The notes beneath the pieces were generated by a model. That model did no database searches. It was given only the letters and a program-made list of their open reading frames with translations, and was not told the DNA's origin. Made by a program: the position numbers and the translations under genes. DNA of 64,000 bases from assembly GCA_964019425.1 (NCBI GenBank), contig OZ025789.1, positions 186,001 through 250,000 of the forward strand, in the 5' to 3' direction. Within the stretch, counting starts at the first letter, position 1, and every line of letters begins with the position of its first letter. This DNA is from Flectonema sp. DT1601 (lineage: Eukaryota; Euglenozoa; Diplonemea; Diplonemida; Diplonemidae). This document shows, piece after piece, positions 29,571 to 40,100 of the stretch.

Positions 29571-31103
29571 TTATTTAATTAATCGATATACTATGGTTAA
29601 TCCTATTAGGGCTCCAACTCCAAAGAATTGCCTGCTCAATGCTTGTTTTATGAAATTAATATCACTTGATTGAGTTTCAAGTTGTGATGTTATGAGAGTC
29701 ATCGCCTGTAGCTGTCGTTGATCGAGATTTGAAGAAGAGATAATGTTTTCTACAGAATCAGATTGTTCAACTTCATTATTCATTACAGAACTCCATGGTT
29801 GTCGTTTTCGTTGATTAACTTCTTCCACGGCTTTAACTTCTCCATCTGAGATCATAGATCCCAGAGAGTGATGTTCGTGATATTGATGTCCAATTCCAGA
29901 TAAAACCAACTCTTCACTGCGATGATGTATTTGAGTTGGTTGAAAACCCGTACTCGCAGATTTTTCATCCGTCGGTATAAAGTTACAATCTTCTATGAAC
30001 TCAACACCCTCTGATAGAACGTCTCTCAGAGTCCTTTCAGAAGTAGGAGGATTGTTGTAATGTGATAACTCTCTCAAAGATAATCCTTCACTCGGTCCTT
30101 CTAATAAACGAATAGCGTGAACTAATGACATTTGTAAGTTTGTTAATATTTGAATTGCTGATCCTCGTTGTTCATGTGTGAGAACTCTATCAGAAGAAGA
30201 CAGGGTAACTGATTCATTCAGGTATTCTAACTTATCAGTGATGCTGTTTTGTTCAACAGCTAGGGAGTTGCATTCGTCGATGAAGATTTGACATTCTTCG
30301 TTTTGAGATTGGTGTTTTGAATTATTAAAAAACGAAACCAAGTGAGAAGCTTCTGAAACCGATCCCTGCAACGTCTCAATCATTCTAATTATATAACTTT
30401 CATCAGTTGTTGGACTTTGTGAAAGTTGAGCGAGTCTGCTGTGGACTTCCTTTTGACTTTCTAAAATCTGTGAAAACTCACAACTCAATTCTCTGCTATC
30501 CTCTCCAGTCCGAACTCTCTGCTGACGATTCTTTCGACAATAATCCATCAACCTGTCTAATCCGTAATACTTCGCATCCTCTTCAATCTCAAGAAGGTCT
30601 CTCGTACTGTACAATGGAGATAACGTTCCCTGTCTACAGAAGTCAATTACTTGTTGAAACCATTTTGGACTCCTATCAATCTTAATAGTAGCAGATGATG
30701 GATCGTGTACAGAATATGTATTACTAAACAATGAAGTGAATAACGATGGTGATGATTCACTAGTTAGTATTCCGACGGTGGTACGGAATAGTCGACCTCC
30801 GACTTCTAGTTTCACTTTCGACTCGTTTGAGAAAGTTGAATCTTCAGTTGTAAAATTATTGTCGTTGAAATCTTGAATTTCCTGTAGAATCCATTCAGTG
30901 TCGTCGCAACACTTTCCACAAAAGCTCTCCGTGTGTGGTCTCGTTAATGGAAGCGTCTTCGTTGATAAATTACAATTTTGACATCGGTAAGAATTAGTAT
31001 GAACTTCCTTTACTTGTCTTTTATTAAAAGGATTCACAACATCTTTAGATAAATCTGTCAATGTGCATCCCCTGGGAATCACAACAGATGGAGTTGATAG
31101 CAT
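29571..31103 (-). CDS. BTB/T1-domain protein with zinc ribbon and C-terminal membrane anchor, 510 aa
   Basis: Four cysteines (C41-x2-C44 and C62-x2-C65) suggest a zinc ribbon. Residues 96-192 form a BTB of the KCTD/Kv T1 type: KLEVGGRLFRTTVGIL, IDRSPKWFQQVIDFCRQG and AKYYGLDRLMDYC. The middle is helical and acidic. A single hydrophobic segment (FFGVGALIGLTIVY, about 493-507) three residues from the end predicts a tail anchor. KCTD proteins mostly serve as adaptors for cullin-3 ligases or form pentamers, and membrane anchoring is unusual. The start MLSTPSVVIPRG is the first ATG after an in-frame stop. A pyrimidine-rich stretch just upstream (31105-31230) ends in acceptor-like AGs. Confidence 0.85.
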   Translation of the reverse strand: MLSTPSVVIPRGCTLTDLSKDVVNPFNKRQVKEVHTNSYRCQNCNLSTKTLPLTRPHTESFCGKCCDDTEWILQEIQDFNDNNFTTEDSTFSNESKVKLEVGGRLFRTTVGILTSESSPSLFTSLFSNTYSVHDPSSATIKIDRSPKWFQQVIDFCRQGTLSPLYSTRDLLEIEEDAKYYGLDRLMDYCRKNRQQRVRTGEDSRELSCEFSQILESQKEVHSRLAQLSQSPTTDESYIIRMIETLQGSVSEASHLVSFFNNSKHQSQNEECQIFIDECNSLAVEQNSITDKLEYLNESVTLSSSDRVLTHEQRGSAIQILTNLQMSLVHAIRLLEGPSEGLSLRELSHYNNPPTSERTLRDVLSEGVEFIEDCNFIPTDEKSASTGFQPTQIHHRSEELVLSGIGHQYHEHHSLGSMISDGEVKAVEEVNQRKRQPWSSVMNNEVEQSDSVENIISSSNLDQRQLQAMTLITSQLETQSSDINFIKQALSRQFFGVGALIGLTIVYRLIK

Positions 31104-31266
31104 TCACAAACGATAAGTAGAAAAACAAACAAACTTATAGTGTAAGTGTGAAAGGGGACAAGAGTGTGATGGGATGAGAGAAAGGGGGATAGGGAGGGTG
31201 AAGAACTGTAAGAAATGAATGATTAGTAAGACTCCTTAAGAACACGATGCTAATTATGAAGCTCAC

Positions 31267-31335
31267 CCTAAAACGAAAGCTGTGAATGACTGCAGTGACC
31301 TCGGGTAGCTTCTCATCACTAGTTTCCATAGTCAT
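31267..31335 (-). other. Possible upstream exon or small ORF before the BTB gene
   Basis: After acceptor ttatctatccag comes ATG-ACT-ATG and 23 codons (METSDEKLPEVTAV...), followed by a good donor gtgagc. The next acceptor (tcatttcttacag) does not join in frame with the BTB protein, so this may be an upstream ORF or an untranslated leader exon. Confidence 0.35.
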
Positions 31336-32136
31336 GAGAACTGGATAGATAATTAATAAACTAATTGTTAACCTTCACTTCACTTTACTTCACTTCAAAT
31401 AAAATAAAAATCGTTCCGAACTCCAGATAGCAATGGTGAGGTTTTCCAAACACAACGTTGGAGGTGTTATTTTTTTTTTCTTTTTCTTTTTTTTTGTCGG
31501 CTAGAGTGAGAGTTACTTAAAAAACTTTCTTTTCTGAAAATTAATTAATTTTTTTTTCCTGTTTTTTTTTTAAGTCCAGCATTCATGTCATAATCATTGT
31601 TTTATTTTAGTTTTTTTTTTTTTTTTTTTTTTGTTTCTTTTTTGTTGGCGATCAGTAAAATAAAAAGGGAGAAAAAAAAAAGACAAAAAAGAAAAAGTAA
31701 AATCCAACATGCTGTGGAATACTTACAAAATAGTAAGTTCGGAGGGGAAAACGAGGTTCTCACAACTCGCAAAAGTTCAACGAACTCGCGAGTTTGTTTT
31801 CCGCAAGAAGATTTTCCAGCGAGTAGTTTTTTTTCAAGTTCTTAAGAAAATGAAATTAATAATTTGAATGTTAATTTGGTCAGCTGTTGCAAAAAGAGAA
31901 AGCGTGGGAGGAATAGAAAAGAAAGAAAAAAAGAAAATAAAACCCGGGACCTAGAGATGGGTTAGGAACCTCTCGTGTCAAAAGAAAAACAACCCAAGAA
32001 ATGTTATAAAAGGGGTTTGTGGGGGGAAGTACGCGACCTAGAGATGGTTTTAAGAAACTCTCGCGTGCTATCGAAAGAATAAAAAAATTAAATAAATGTT
32101 TCCAACAGATCAACAATCATCTTGTTGAGCATGAAC
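31336..32136. other. Spacer downstream of the Nudix gene
   Basis: This is A/T-rich 3' untranslated and spacer DNA. Two related ~30-bp words (gacctagagatgg followed by aaactctcg-like sequence) occur about 85 bp apart near 31950 and 32035. No exon was recognised. Confidence 0.5.
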
Positions 32137-33219
32137 TCAATTCATATCCTCAATAATAGCAGTAGGTATCGTAAAGGTGTTATCGTCTTCACCCGAAAGC
32201 TTCCAACACACTTTACAAATATTCTGAAGATCATTTACATTACCACCTTCATAGGCTATTTTATATCTCTCCCAGTTGCTGCTTTTGTCTAACGCGGAAA
32301 GTTCATGATGAACAGCACCATTCCAGTTCTGTAGTCCGCCTGGACACTTTATTACATAAAACATTGTAGTAGTTCCTGGATGGTAGTAGACATCTTCTGT
32401 TTCCGCAATAGCGATGTTAAGTTCATCCAATATGTCATTTGATAAGAAGGGTTTGAGTTCTTTTTCTATTTCTCGAATTGCGGTGCCTCTTGAGTTGGAT
32501 AGCTTCTCAATACGTCCTCCAGGTAGGGCAAAGTACTCAGACGAGCCAACAGAGTTTACAAATAAGAATGTATTGTCACGTCCTCTGTGGATTACAACTC
32601 GTGATTTTCTGACTGGAATTTTACCTTCCGTTGGATATTCCTCATCTTCCTGATGCAGAACTTTCACGCCTTCAAGACCTTCGAGTGAGTAGATACCACC
32701 AGAACCTCTTGGTTGTTTACCTAAATATGTTTTCCTGATTTTCATTGCAGTTGTATCACTGCCGTCTCCTTTGTTCTTAATCAACTCGCACTCTGCGCTG
32801 CTCAGTTCAAAATATTCAAATTCAAATGAAAGCTGCAGCGGAAACTTAAATTTTTGATTAAAAGATTCCATAAATGTGATCTCCTCTTCAGTATCCTCAC
32901 CATTCTTTATCCCGACAACAGCGAGTTGATCTGTGAAATAAAACACTTCAAACATGGGTTCCTTTGCGCTCAACTCAGCTAATTCCAAATCCTCCAGCTT
33001 AACAGTCATTCGTACTCCTACGCTAGGAGCAAGACGCCACAAGGCAGTTAATCCATAAATAAGTTTAGTCTTTTCCAAGAAAGCATGGTTGACAATTTGA
33101 GGAGGTATAGTGACATCTTGAAATATATCTGGTAATACCATGATATACATTCTGGTGTCTTCTCCAAAGGTACTGACAATGCTCGCTGTCTCTTTGTTTC
33201 GTGCTTTAAATGCCGGCAT
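32137..33219 (-). CDS. Nudix-like protein with degenerate Nudix box, 360 aa
   Basis: The start is MPAFKARNKETA, 23 nt after acceptor atttaaatatcag. The N-terminal 180 residues match nothing I recognise. The C-terminal half has a Nudix fold signature (FALPGGRIEKLSNSRGTAI, then REIEKE). Compared with G-x5-E-x7-R-E-U-x-E-E-x-G, the first Glu of the box is Ser, one Glu of the metal-binding REUxEE core is Lys and the final Gly is changed. Active Nudix enzymes cleave nucleoside diphosphate-linked compounds with Mg2+; here activity may be reduced or lost. The segment KSRVVIHRGRDNTFLFVNS is the usual strand before the box. Nudix-fold subunits without activity exist in mRNA decay and the mitoribosome. 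Confidence 0.75.
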   Translation of the reverse strand: MPAFKARNKETASIVSTFGEDTRMYIMVLPDIFQDVTIPPQIVNHAFLEKTKLIYGLTALWRLAPSVGVRMTVKLEDLELAELSAKEPMFEVFYFTDQLAVVGIKNGEDTEEEITFMESFNQKFKFPLQLSFEFEYFELSSAECELIKNKGDGSDTTAMKIRKTYLGKQPRGSGGIYSLEGLEGVKVLHQEDEEYPTEGKIPVRKSRVVIHRGRDNTFLFVNSVGSSEYFALPGGRIEKLSNSRGTAIREIEKELKPFLSNDILDELNIAIAETEDVYYHPGTTTMFYVIKCPGGLQNWNGAVHHELSALDKSSNWERYKIAYEGGNVNDLQNICKVCWKLSGEDDNTFTIPTAIIEDMN

Positions 33220-33486
33220 ACTTAATAGTTGCGTAGTCAATCTGATATTTAAATAATAATAATAATAATCGACGCCTCACTATAATAAATAAGAATACGA
33301 CCTGAATAACAAACCTGTCAAGCATATTAAAAAAAAAAAAAAAAAAAAATACTTATAATATTATTATAAAGTTTTTTTTATTTTTTGTTAGTTTTGAATA
33401 TGTATTTAGTGACACCAAGTTAAGGACATTAAAGAATAAAAGCTCAATCAAAATAATCACTGGTCTACTTGTTACCGTAACGACTT

Positions 33487-33576
33487 TCAGTTCATCATTT
33501 TCGAGATCTCTTTGGATCGCTGGTGAGCTTCAGCAAGCGGCTGAACCCTCCTCGACATTTCATCTTCTTCGAGTTG
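33487..33576 (-). CDS. Orphan last exon of a small helical protein
   Basis: After acceptor acttttatttcag, an open stretch reads QLEEDEMSRRVQPL, then AEAHQRSKEISKMMN and TGA. It is amphipathic and charged, like the C-terminal helix of a small subunit of a larger complex. The upstream exon could not be fixed. A candidate at about 34032-34065 ends before donor gtgagttac and would read NPYWSSIA into this exon, but it lacks a clean acceptor. Confidence 0.45.
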   Translation of the reverse strand, partial: QLEEDEMSRRVQPLAEAHQRSKEISKMMN

Positions 33577-34609
33577 CTGAAATAAAAGTTACAAAAAGTT
33601 AGTTGTAATCTGATCATAAGAATAGGAAGTTATCACAACGAAAATGAAAAATAAAATAATCAAAAAAAAAAAAAAAAAAAAAAATCAATAAAGCACAATT
33701 GTTCTGCTGTTCGTTCCATCGCCGTGGAATACGCAGTTTCAGGAGCCTTAATCTTATACTACTCGTCCCATCAAATAATAATAAGATTTTAGTTAGTTAG
33801 TTGGTCGGTTGGCTTCGGAAATATCGACACATTTACTTGACAATAAAATCAAGGAGAACAAAAAAAAAAAGAGAGGGGGGAAAAAAAGTAAAACAATGCG
33901 TATTAGTTAGAATATGAGTTTTCCATAAGATAGCTGCACTAAAAAATAAAAACTACATAAAATAAAATTGTTTCTGCTGTTCCACAAATAATCCAACGTT
34001 ACTGTATATTATGAGTGCTCTAAGAGGGTAACTCACAGCAATAGAGGACCAGTATGGATTGTTGAATTAGCTTCAACCGAAGGGATGTTTATTTTTTTTC
34101 AACCTTAACAAACCATTGAACTAAAGTGTTAACAATAAAAGAGAGACACACGACAACGTTATTAGAACCTGAACTTTTTTATAAAAAATATATATAAAAA
34201 AAAAGAAAACTTACAAAGAACAAAACGTGGGGAGGCAACTTTGATACTATGATTAAATATAAAAAAGCAACTTGAAACCTGGGCTAAAAAAAAACTAAGA
34301 TAGAGTTAGGCAAAACTGGTTGCAATGAATAGAGACTAACAGTTGGATTCTATAAAATTCAACTATGCTGTCGAATATGGACCATGAACAGCAGGTAGGT
34401 TTAGAACCCGAGGCCCCCATCGGACTAATCTCATCGAAGTACCAAAATTGTAATAAAAGTTAACAGAAGGGGGGCAATCATTCCTCAATGTTGAGGAGAA
34501 GAGAAGCCTCTCAATTAACTGGGAAAAAAAGAAAATTACTACTATTTTTTTTTTTTAAAAAGAGAGGGGGAAAAAAAAAAAAAAAAAAACTTTATTATTT
34601 TGTTTGTTT
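33577..34609. other. A/T-tract spacer
   Basis: It contains many A runs and possible introns of the orphan exon gene. A short ORF at about 34360-34440 (MRLVRWGPRVLNL...) has no clear acceptor. No other feature is supported. Confidence 0.4.
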
Positions 34610-34777
34610 TTATTTGCGAACGTCAGGGATCTCGACTCCCGGAACCTCACGAGATAAATAGTCAAGAGGCTCTACCAAAAGTGAATGATAACCCTCACAG
34701 TTAACACACCAGCATGTGAGACACAGCTGGTTAATGAGAGGGATTCCCTCCTGAGCTGTATTTGGAGAAGTGCTCAT
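34610..34777 (-). CDS. 55-aa cysteine-cluster microprotein
   Basis: The ORF begins MSTSPNTAQEGIP, has a tight C19-x2-C22-x-C24-x2-C27 cluster (CLTCWCVNC), and ends VEIPDVRK before TAA. The four cysteines could bind one zinc or an Fe-S centre. The acceptor upstream (actatcctaacag) lies inside the dispersed repeat at 34831-34918. I do not recognise a family. The clean reading frame surrounded by low-complexity DNA is the main argument for a gene. Confidence 0.5.
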   Translation of the reverse strand: MSTSPNTAQEGIPLINQLCLTCWCVNCEGYHSLLVEPLDYLSREVPGVEIPDVRK

Positions 34778-34830
34778 CCCTTATAACAAAGGACGAGTTT
34801 TTTTGTATTTTTTTGTTTTGTTTTAGTTAT

Positions 34831-34918
34831 CAACGTGAATAGACCCAAATCCCTGTTAGGATAGTATAGCTTTAGACTAACGAGTCTTCCTGAACACGGC
34901 ATGTTATTGTTCAGATTA
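34831..34918. repeat. Dispersed 87-bp repeat, copy 1
   Basis: It matches 49685-49772 with about five differences. It starts caacgtgaatagaccc and ends near gcatgttattgtt. On the minus strand it contains ctatcctaacag, a branch-site-like sequence plus acceptor, here used by the microprotein gene. Confidence 0.75.
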
Positions 34919-36178
34919 TTTAAAAAAAAAGCGGTTTCAGTTTGTTGAATAAGCAGAGAATGAGGTCGGAGACGAGTACCAGAGAGTGCAAGACAACGAT
35001 CTATGAATAGCTTTAACAACATTCTACTGAGTCATTACTTAATTTCTAAAGAGAAATTACAAATAGGAGGAGGGGAAAAAAAAAACAGTGTATCAAAAAG
35101 AGTCTGCTGCTTATTTTTGCTTCTAGAAAAAAACAGGACAGCCAAAGTAATCGGAAAGTGTACATAAATATAAATCCCATGATTAGTTCACCCTGTATAT
35201 ATTTCACGGGGCTCTTTTAAGAATGCCTTATGCATTGTTTAAAAGATTCCATACTTTTTTTTTTTTTTTTTTTGCAGCCTGCTTGTATACAACAGAGACT
35301 TTAAAGTGGGTGACTATATGAAATTCATTTAAAAAAAAAAAAAGAATATAAGAAATAAAAATAAAGAAAGAAACATCTGCAGGGCGGTATGATTGCACCG
35401 CAAAATAGTTTCTATCGCAACAGCGAACGACAACAACAACAAAAAAAAAATTAAAAAAAATGATACGCTTACGCTTTCCTGTTTGTTAAGCAAGCATTCT
35501 CTTTGCCTGCTTAACAAAATGAAAAGGATGAAGAAAAGAAATAGGAACAAAAAAAAAAAAAAAAAAAGGGGGACACACTACGTTTAATGAAATAAGGCAG
35601 AGACGTATAACAGCTTGCGATGCTGTGGCGATCTCTCGACAAAAACTGCAGCAGTCACTTAATTTTTTTTTCAAAAAAAAAAAGACAAAAACAAAACAAA
35701 ACTAAAAATCAAATCAAGAAAAGAGAACAAATCGAATGCTAAGAAGTCATCAAACCCTCAAAAGAGTACAAAAATAATATAAAATAACTGAGCGTACCCC
35801 TACTAAAAGTAACTTATTTTATTCACAGGACTAAACCAGTAATAGAATAGGCGTACTTATAACGACTTCCTGTCCCTCTCTATTTATCTCTATTCTATCG
35901 TAATGCTACCTTTTTTTCCTTTCCTTTTTCTTTCAATCTTAAAACACACACACGTGTGTTTAACACATAAACCAATCAGCAAAATAAAAGTAAAGTTCAT
36001 AAAAGATTGCTCTCCTTTAAAACTTTTTTACTATTATTTTTTTATTTTTTTTTTTTAAATCTTAGCTTTTGTGAATAACAAACACAACAACAAAAAAAAA
36101 AAAAAAAAAAAAAATTAAATCACCGCGTTAACAGAGAACGAGATGATGGGCTGTCTGACTGAATGGGTTTCAGAAATT

Positions 36179-36219
<41 letters not shown>

Positions 36220-37139
36220 ATCTTTCCCCTCCTCTTTTTTTTTTTTTTTTTTTTTCCAGAAATCACGTCAGAGTGAGCAGCATCATTAATTTAGCAAACT
36301 CACCACCGCCCTCTACTATCTGCAATAAGAAGAGTTTGAGAAGGAAGACAGCATTCTCACACAAGACAAGACAAGTGCTCTTCATTTTTAAAAAAAAAAT
36401 TCTAAAAAAAAAAAAGGAACGGAAAGGAAATTCGAAATAACGCACCTTCAACTGGGAAATAGACAAAAAGAAACAAGAACAGCCATTCCCATCCTTTCTC
36501 TCTATTTATTTATCTATTTATTTATCTGTTTATTTTTTTTCCACCAGACCGAAGAATCAGCCAAACCTCATGATTAAAAGTGGGAAAAGAAAAGAAAAAA
36601 AGGGTTTTCACTCCCAAAATGGAATGTTGAGAAGCACCAGCGAGCTCGATCAATTCACCGACAAGCAGCACCAGTAGATGAATTAAATCCGATATCGCGT
36701 TTTTCTTTCTCAGTAAAGAGAACCCGTCAACATGACTACGAGGCTAGTTATTAAAATACAAACTGATGACTACGAGGGGTCTGGGTAGCCCGCATCAGTA
36801 ACGACCCAATCGCGAAGATTGCCCAGAGGATAACAGGTTGAAAACAAAACTAAAAATGATTTGGGGAGCGGAGGAAGCGTTAAAAAGAATATCTAGTCGT
36901 ACTCAGAAGGGGGAAAATAAAACAAAACTACTACAACACTACCACGATTGTGATCATGGAGATGTGATTTGTAGTGCGAATCGACCTGACCGGTTGCTCC
37001 TGTCAGGTTGACAGCATCTACTAAAGTCACTATGAAATGATGAAGAGTATTTAAGATCCGATCCTTATAAATGGATTGTAAGGAGAAAAGAAGAGAGCTT
37101 TTAAAAAACAAAACAAAAAAAAAAACAAAAAAAAAACTT
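34919..37139. other. Long low-complexity spacer
   Basis: It has the densest homopolymer tracts in the window, including an A run of about 37 nt (36180-36216) followed within 25 nt by a T run of about 18-20 nt. A GC-richer island at 36755-36845 could be a structured RNA or UTR segment but has no recognisable motif. No exon was found. Confidence 0.5.
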
Positions 37140-40100
37140 TCAAACAGACAACACAGAATCCTTAAACGTAACAATAACGGATTGACCGTCTCCATCCATA
37201 TTTCCATTATTTGTTGTAAATGTGAACGCGTATCCACTATCTTGCCAACGTGCCAATGAATGTGATGTGGTTGCTGCATTCGTTACAAGTTGTGTTCTTA
37301 CAAATAACCCGACGGTACTACATTCTGATAGATACAACGAGTTAACATTGCCTGCAACAGTCGCATGGGACATCATGAAATTACCATTTGAAAGAGGTAG
37401 AAGAGAAAATTCACCTTTGAAATTCTTCGTTACAAGATTAAAAGAAGACCCTGAAGTTGACCCGTCATTCAGATACGCTTGACAAGACAACAACCCAGAT
37501 GATAATACATAAAAACAAACAAGGATCCTACCGTCATTTAACACAATTGCTTTTTGATTTGCTGAACTTTGAAATAACTGAATACTATCACCAAGAACAT
37601 TCAAACCAGAGTTCAAGAACCTCATGTAATTACCGTTTGATCCTGTTTCCCATAACACAACAACATTATTTTTAGTCAAATACAATATAATTGGATTCCT
37701 GGAGTTGAATTCACTACTAACAAGTGTTGGTCCATTGAGGGCAGCAGTGAAGGTAAAACTTTCAACGTAAATGCTATTATCACCAACGATTGCGAAGTAT
37801 AAATTATTATTAGAATCTTGTGTCACGGCAGCTCCTGAATAAGTTGAAACATCGAGGGTATCTGCGACAGTAAACGAGGGTGTCGATGGATTCCCACTCG
37901 ATGATAATTGCGTCACTGAAATACGATTCGTGATCTCTAAACTAACCATCCAATAACCAGAAGAGCTTCCAGCTGTCGTGTCGTATTTATCGACATCTGA
38001 ATCGACCTGTCTTGATGAAGACCACTCGTTTAGTTCATTCAAATATCTTCCTCTAATTTCATTCCCTTCAGGAACAGGAACTCTGTAGGCAAAGAAAACA
38101 CCTCCATTTGATCTGGTTATGGCTGTTGAATAGTGCTGATTACCTGATGTAGTTGAAGATAGTACTTCTAGTTGAAGGTCAGTGAACTTACCTGCCATTC
38201 CGTAGATGCTTTGCCTGGTGTTATCCTGAAACCTGCTCTCCCAAGATATAAAAAGTCCACCAGATCCTAAGCGAGTAACGCAACCGTTACTTTGTTGTAA
38301 GTCTGTGTATGTGTTAGCAATCGCACCGGTGATAGCAGGCATTCCAGATCTGTCAAATTTTCTATAATAAACATTACCCGACGAGCTCCACGTTATAATA
38401 AAATCTCCATTCAGAAACGTTACAATCGAAGTCGGCTTTTGATTACCAGACTGGTCGCTATTCACTTGGAATTCAGAACCATATTTGTTACCCGTTGAGA
38501 ATGACAACAGCTGTCCATAAACGTCGTTGAAAATATTCGGTTTCGCACTCTGCCATGTTATAACAAAATTACCTCCTGGTAACATCCCACAGTGAGCATT
38601 ACTTTGCGAGCTATCGCTGTATGTGTTGACTAGAATTTGATTAGCGAAATTAGCGACACCTCCCAAATTATAAGTTCTGGTGTAGACATCATAACGAGAT
38701 CCATCTGTTCCCAAAGACTGCCAAGTAATTGCGAATTGTCCGTCTTCACCCATACAGACTCGTGGGTATCTCATTGTCGTGTCGGTGATGGTGTTTGCGT
38801 CTGCTACTGGATCGTATTGACTGACTTCTCCGTCGTATCTTCTGAACTTTATAACAGAAGCAACTTGATTAGAGAAACTCTGCCAAGTTATAACATGAGA
38901 ATCATCCAGATATTCATGTGATGCTATCTGGGGATGCATATCTTGTGTTGAAGAGATTGTGTTTACTTTAACGCCAGCTGTGCTGGGAGTTCCATCATTT
39001 TGAAATCTTCGTGAGTAGATATCGACGTCTTTATAAATTGTTGATTGATACACCACCACAAATCCCCTGTAATAACATCCAACAGATGGATATTGTTGAT
39101 CACTGAGTGTGTTGTCGTTGAGTTGAAATTCATTTCCAACAGTTGCTCCACTTGAACTGTAGAGCTGACCTAAGATGCCCCATCCAGAACCATCTTGACG
39201 TTTACCTGACCAAACTACAATCACACCACCGTTGCTTAGACCGCATGAAGTTGGGTTTACTTGTAAAGTTTTGTCAAAAGAATTTATTTTAAACTCAGGT
39301 GAATATTGAATCAATGGCGTTGCTGCTTTACTTTTAATAACATACATACTGATGAGACCTTCTGAATCTTCAGACAGGTACGAAACAAGAAATCCGTTAC
39401 CTCCATAAGAAGATATCGAACCAAACTGTTGATTTCCAATGATGTGCCCGTCTTGCCATGTTGGTACAGATGTCGGTACTATCGTATTTCTAACAAAGTT
39501 ATAAAGTCGATATTGAAGTGCGATGTCACAAATATTATCACAGACACTGTTAGTGAATAAAACCATAACTAAACCTTCTCTAGTCACATCTAAATCAACG
39601 ATGTCTTGATCACCTGCATCTTCACCCACAAGGATATTTATAGCATTCCCATTCACGTTGTAGTAAACACCTAAACTGATAGTGTAGACAATAAAAAGAG
39701 TTCCATCAGGGAACCCCTTGATTCTATGATTTAATGCTCCGAGTGTACCTGCTAACACTTGATTAGAAACAGTAGCTGTTACGGTGTCGACAGTGAGAGA
39801 ATTAGAATCCGAAATGGATAAAATATGAGTTCCAGTTACTGGGTGATACCAAACAGATGGTTTCGAATCAGCAACCTGAGATCGTATAACGTGACTAGTG
39901 ACCTGCGTGTTGTCAGAAGTTAGTTCTAAATACATCAACTCACTTGTATGATAAACTATAATGACATTGTCATTAATTGTGATCTCCATATCAAAGTCAG
40001 TTCTCAGCATTGGATTTGAAATTACAGATACGGCAACCGATTCAGGAGATCCCATTCCATTGAATCTTCTTATAAAAATAGAATTATTTTCTATAAGAGC

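Noticed and set aside
34774-35022. 83-codon ORF across dispersed-repeat copy 1 (contains MPCSGRLVSLK)
   Set aside because: The equivalent frame in copy 2 has a stop in the middle, and the ORF end runs through A-rich low complexity.
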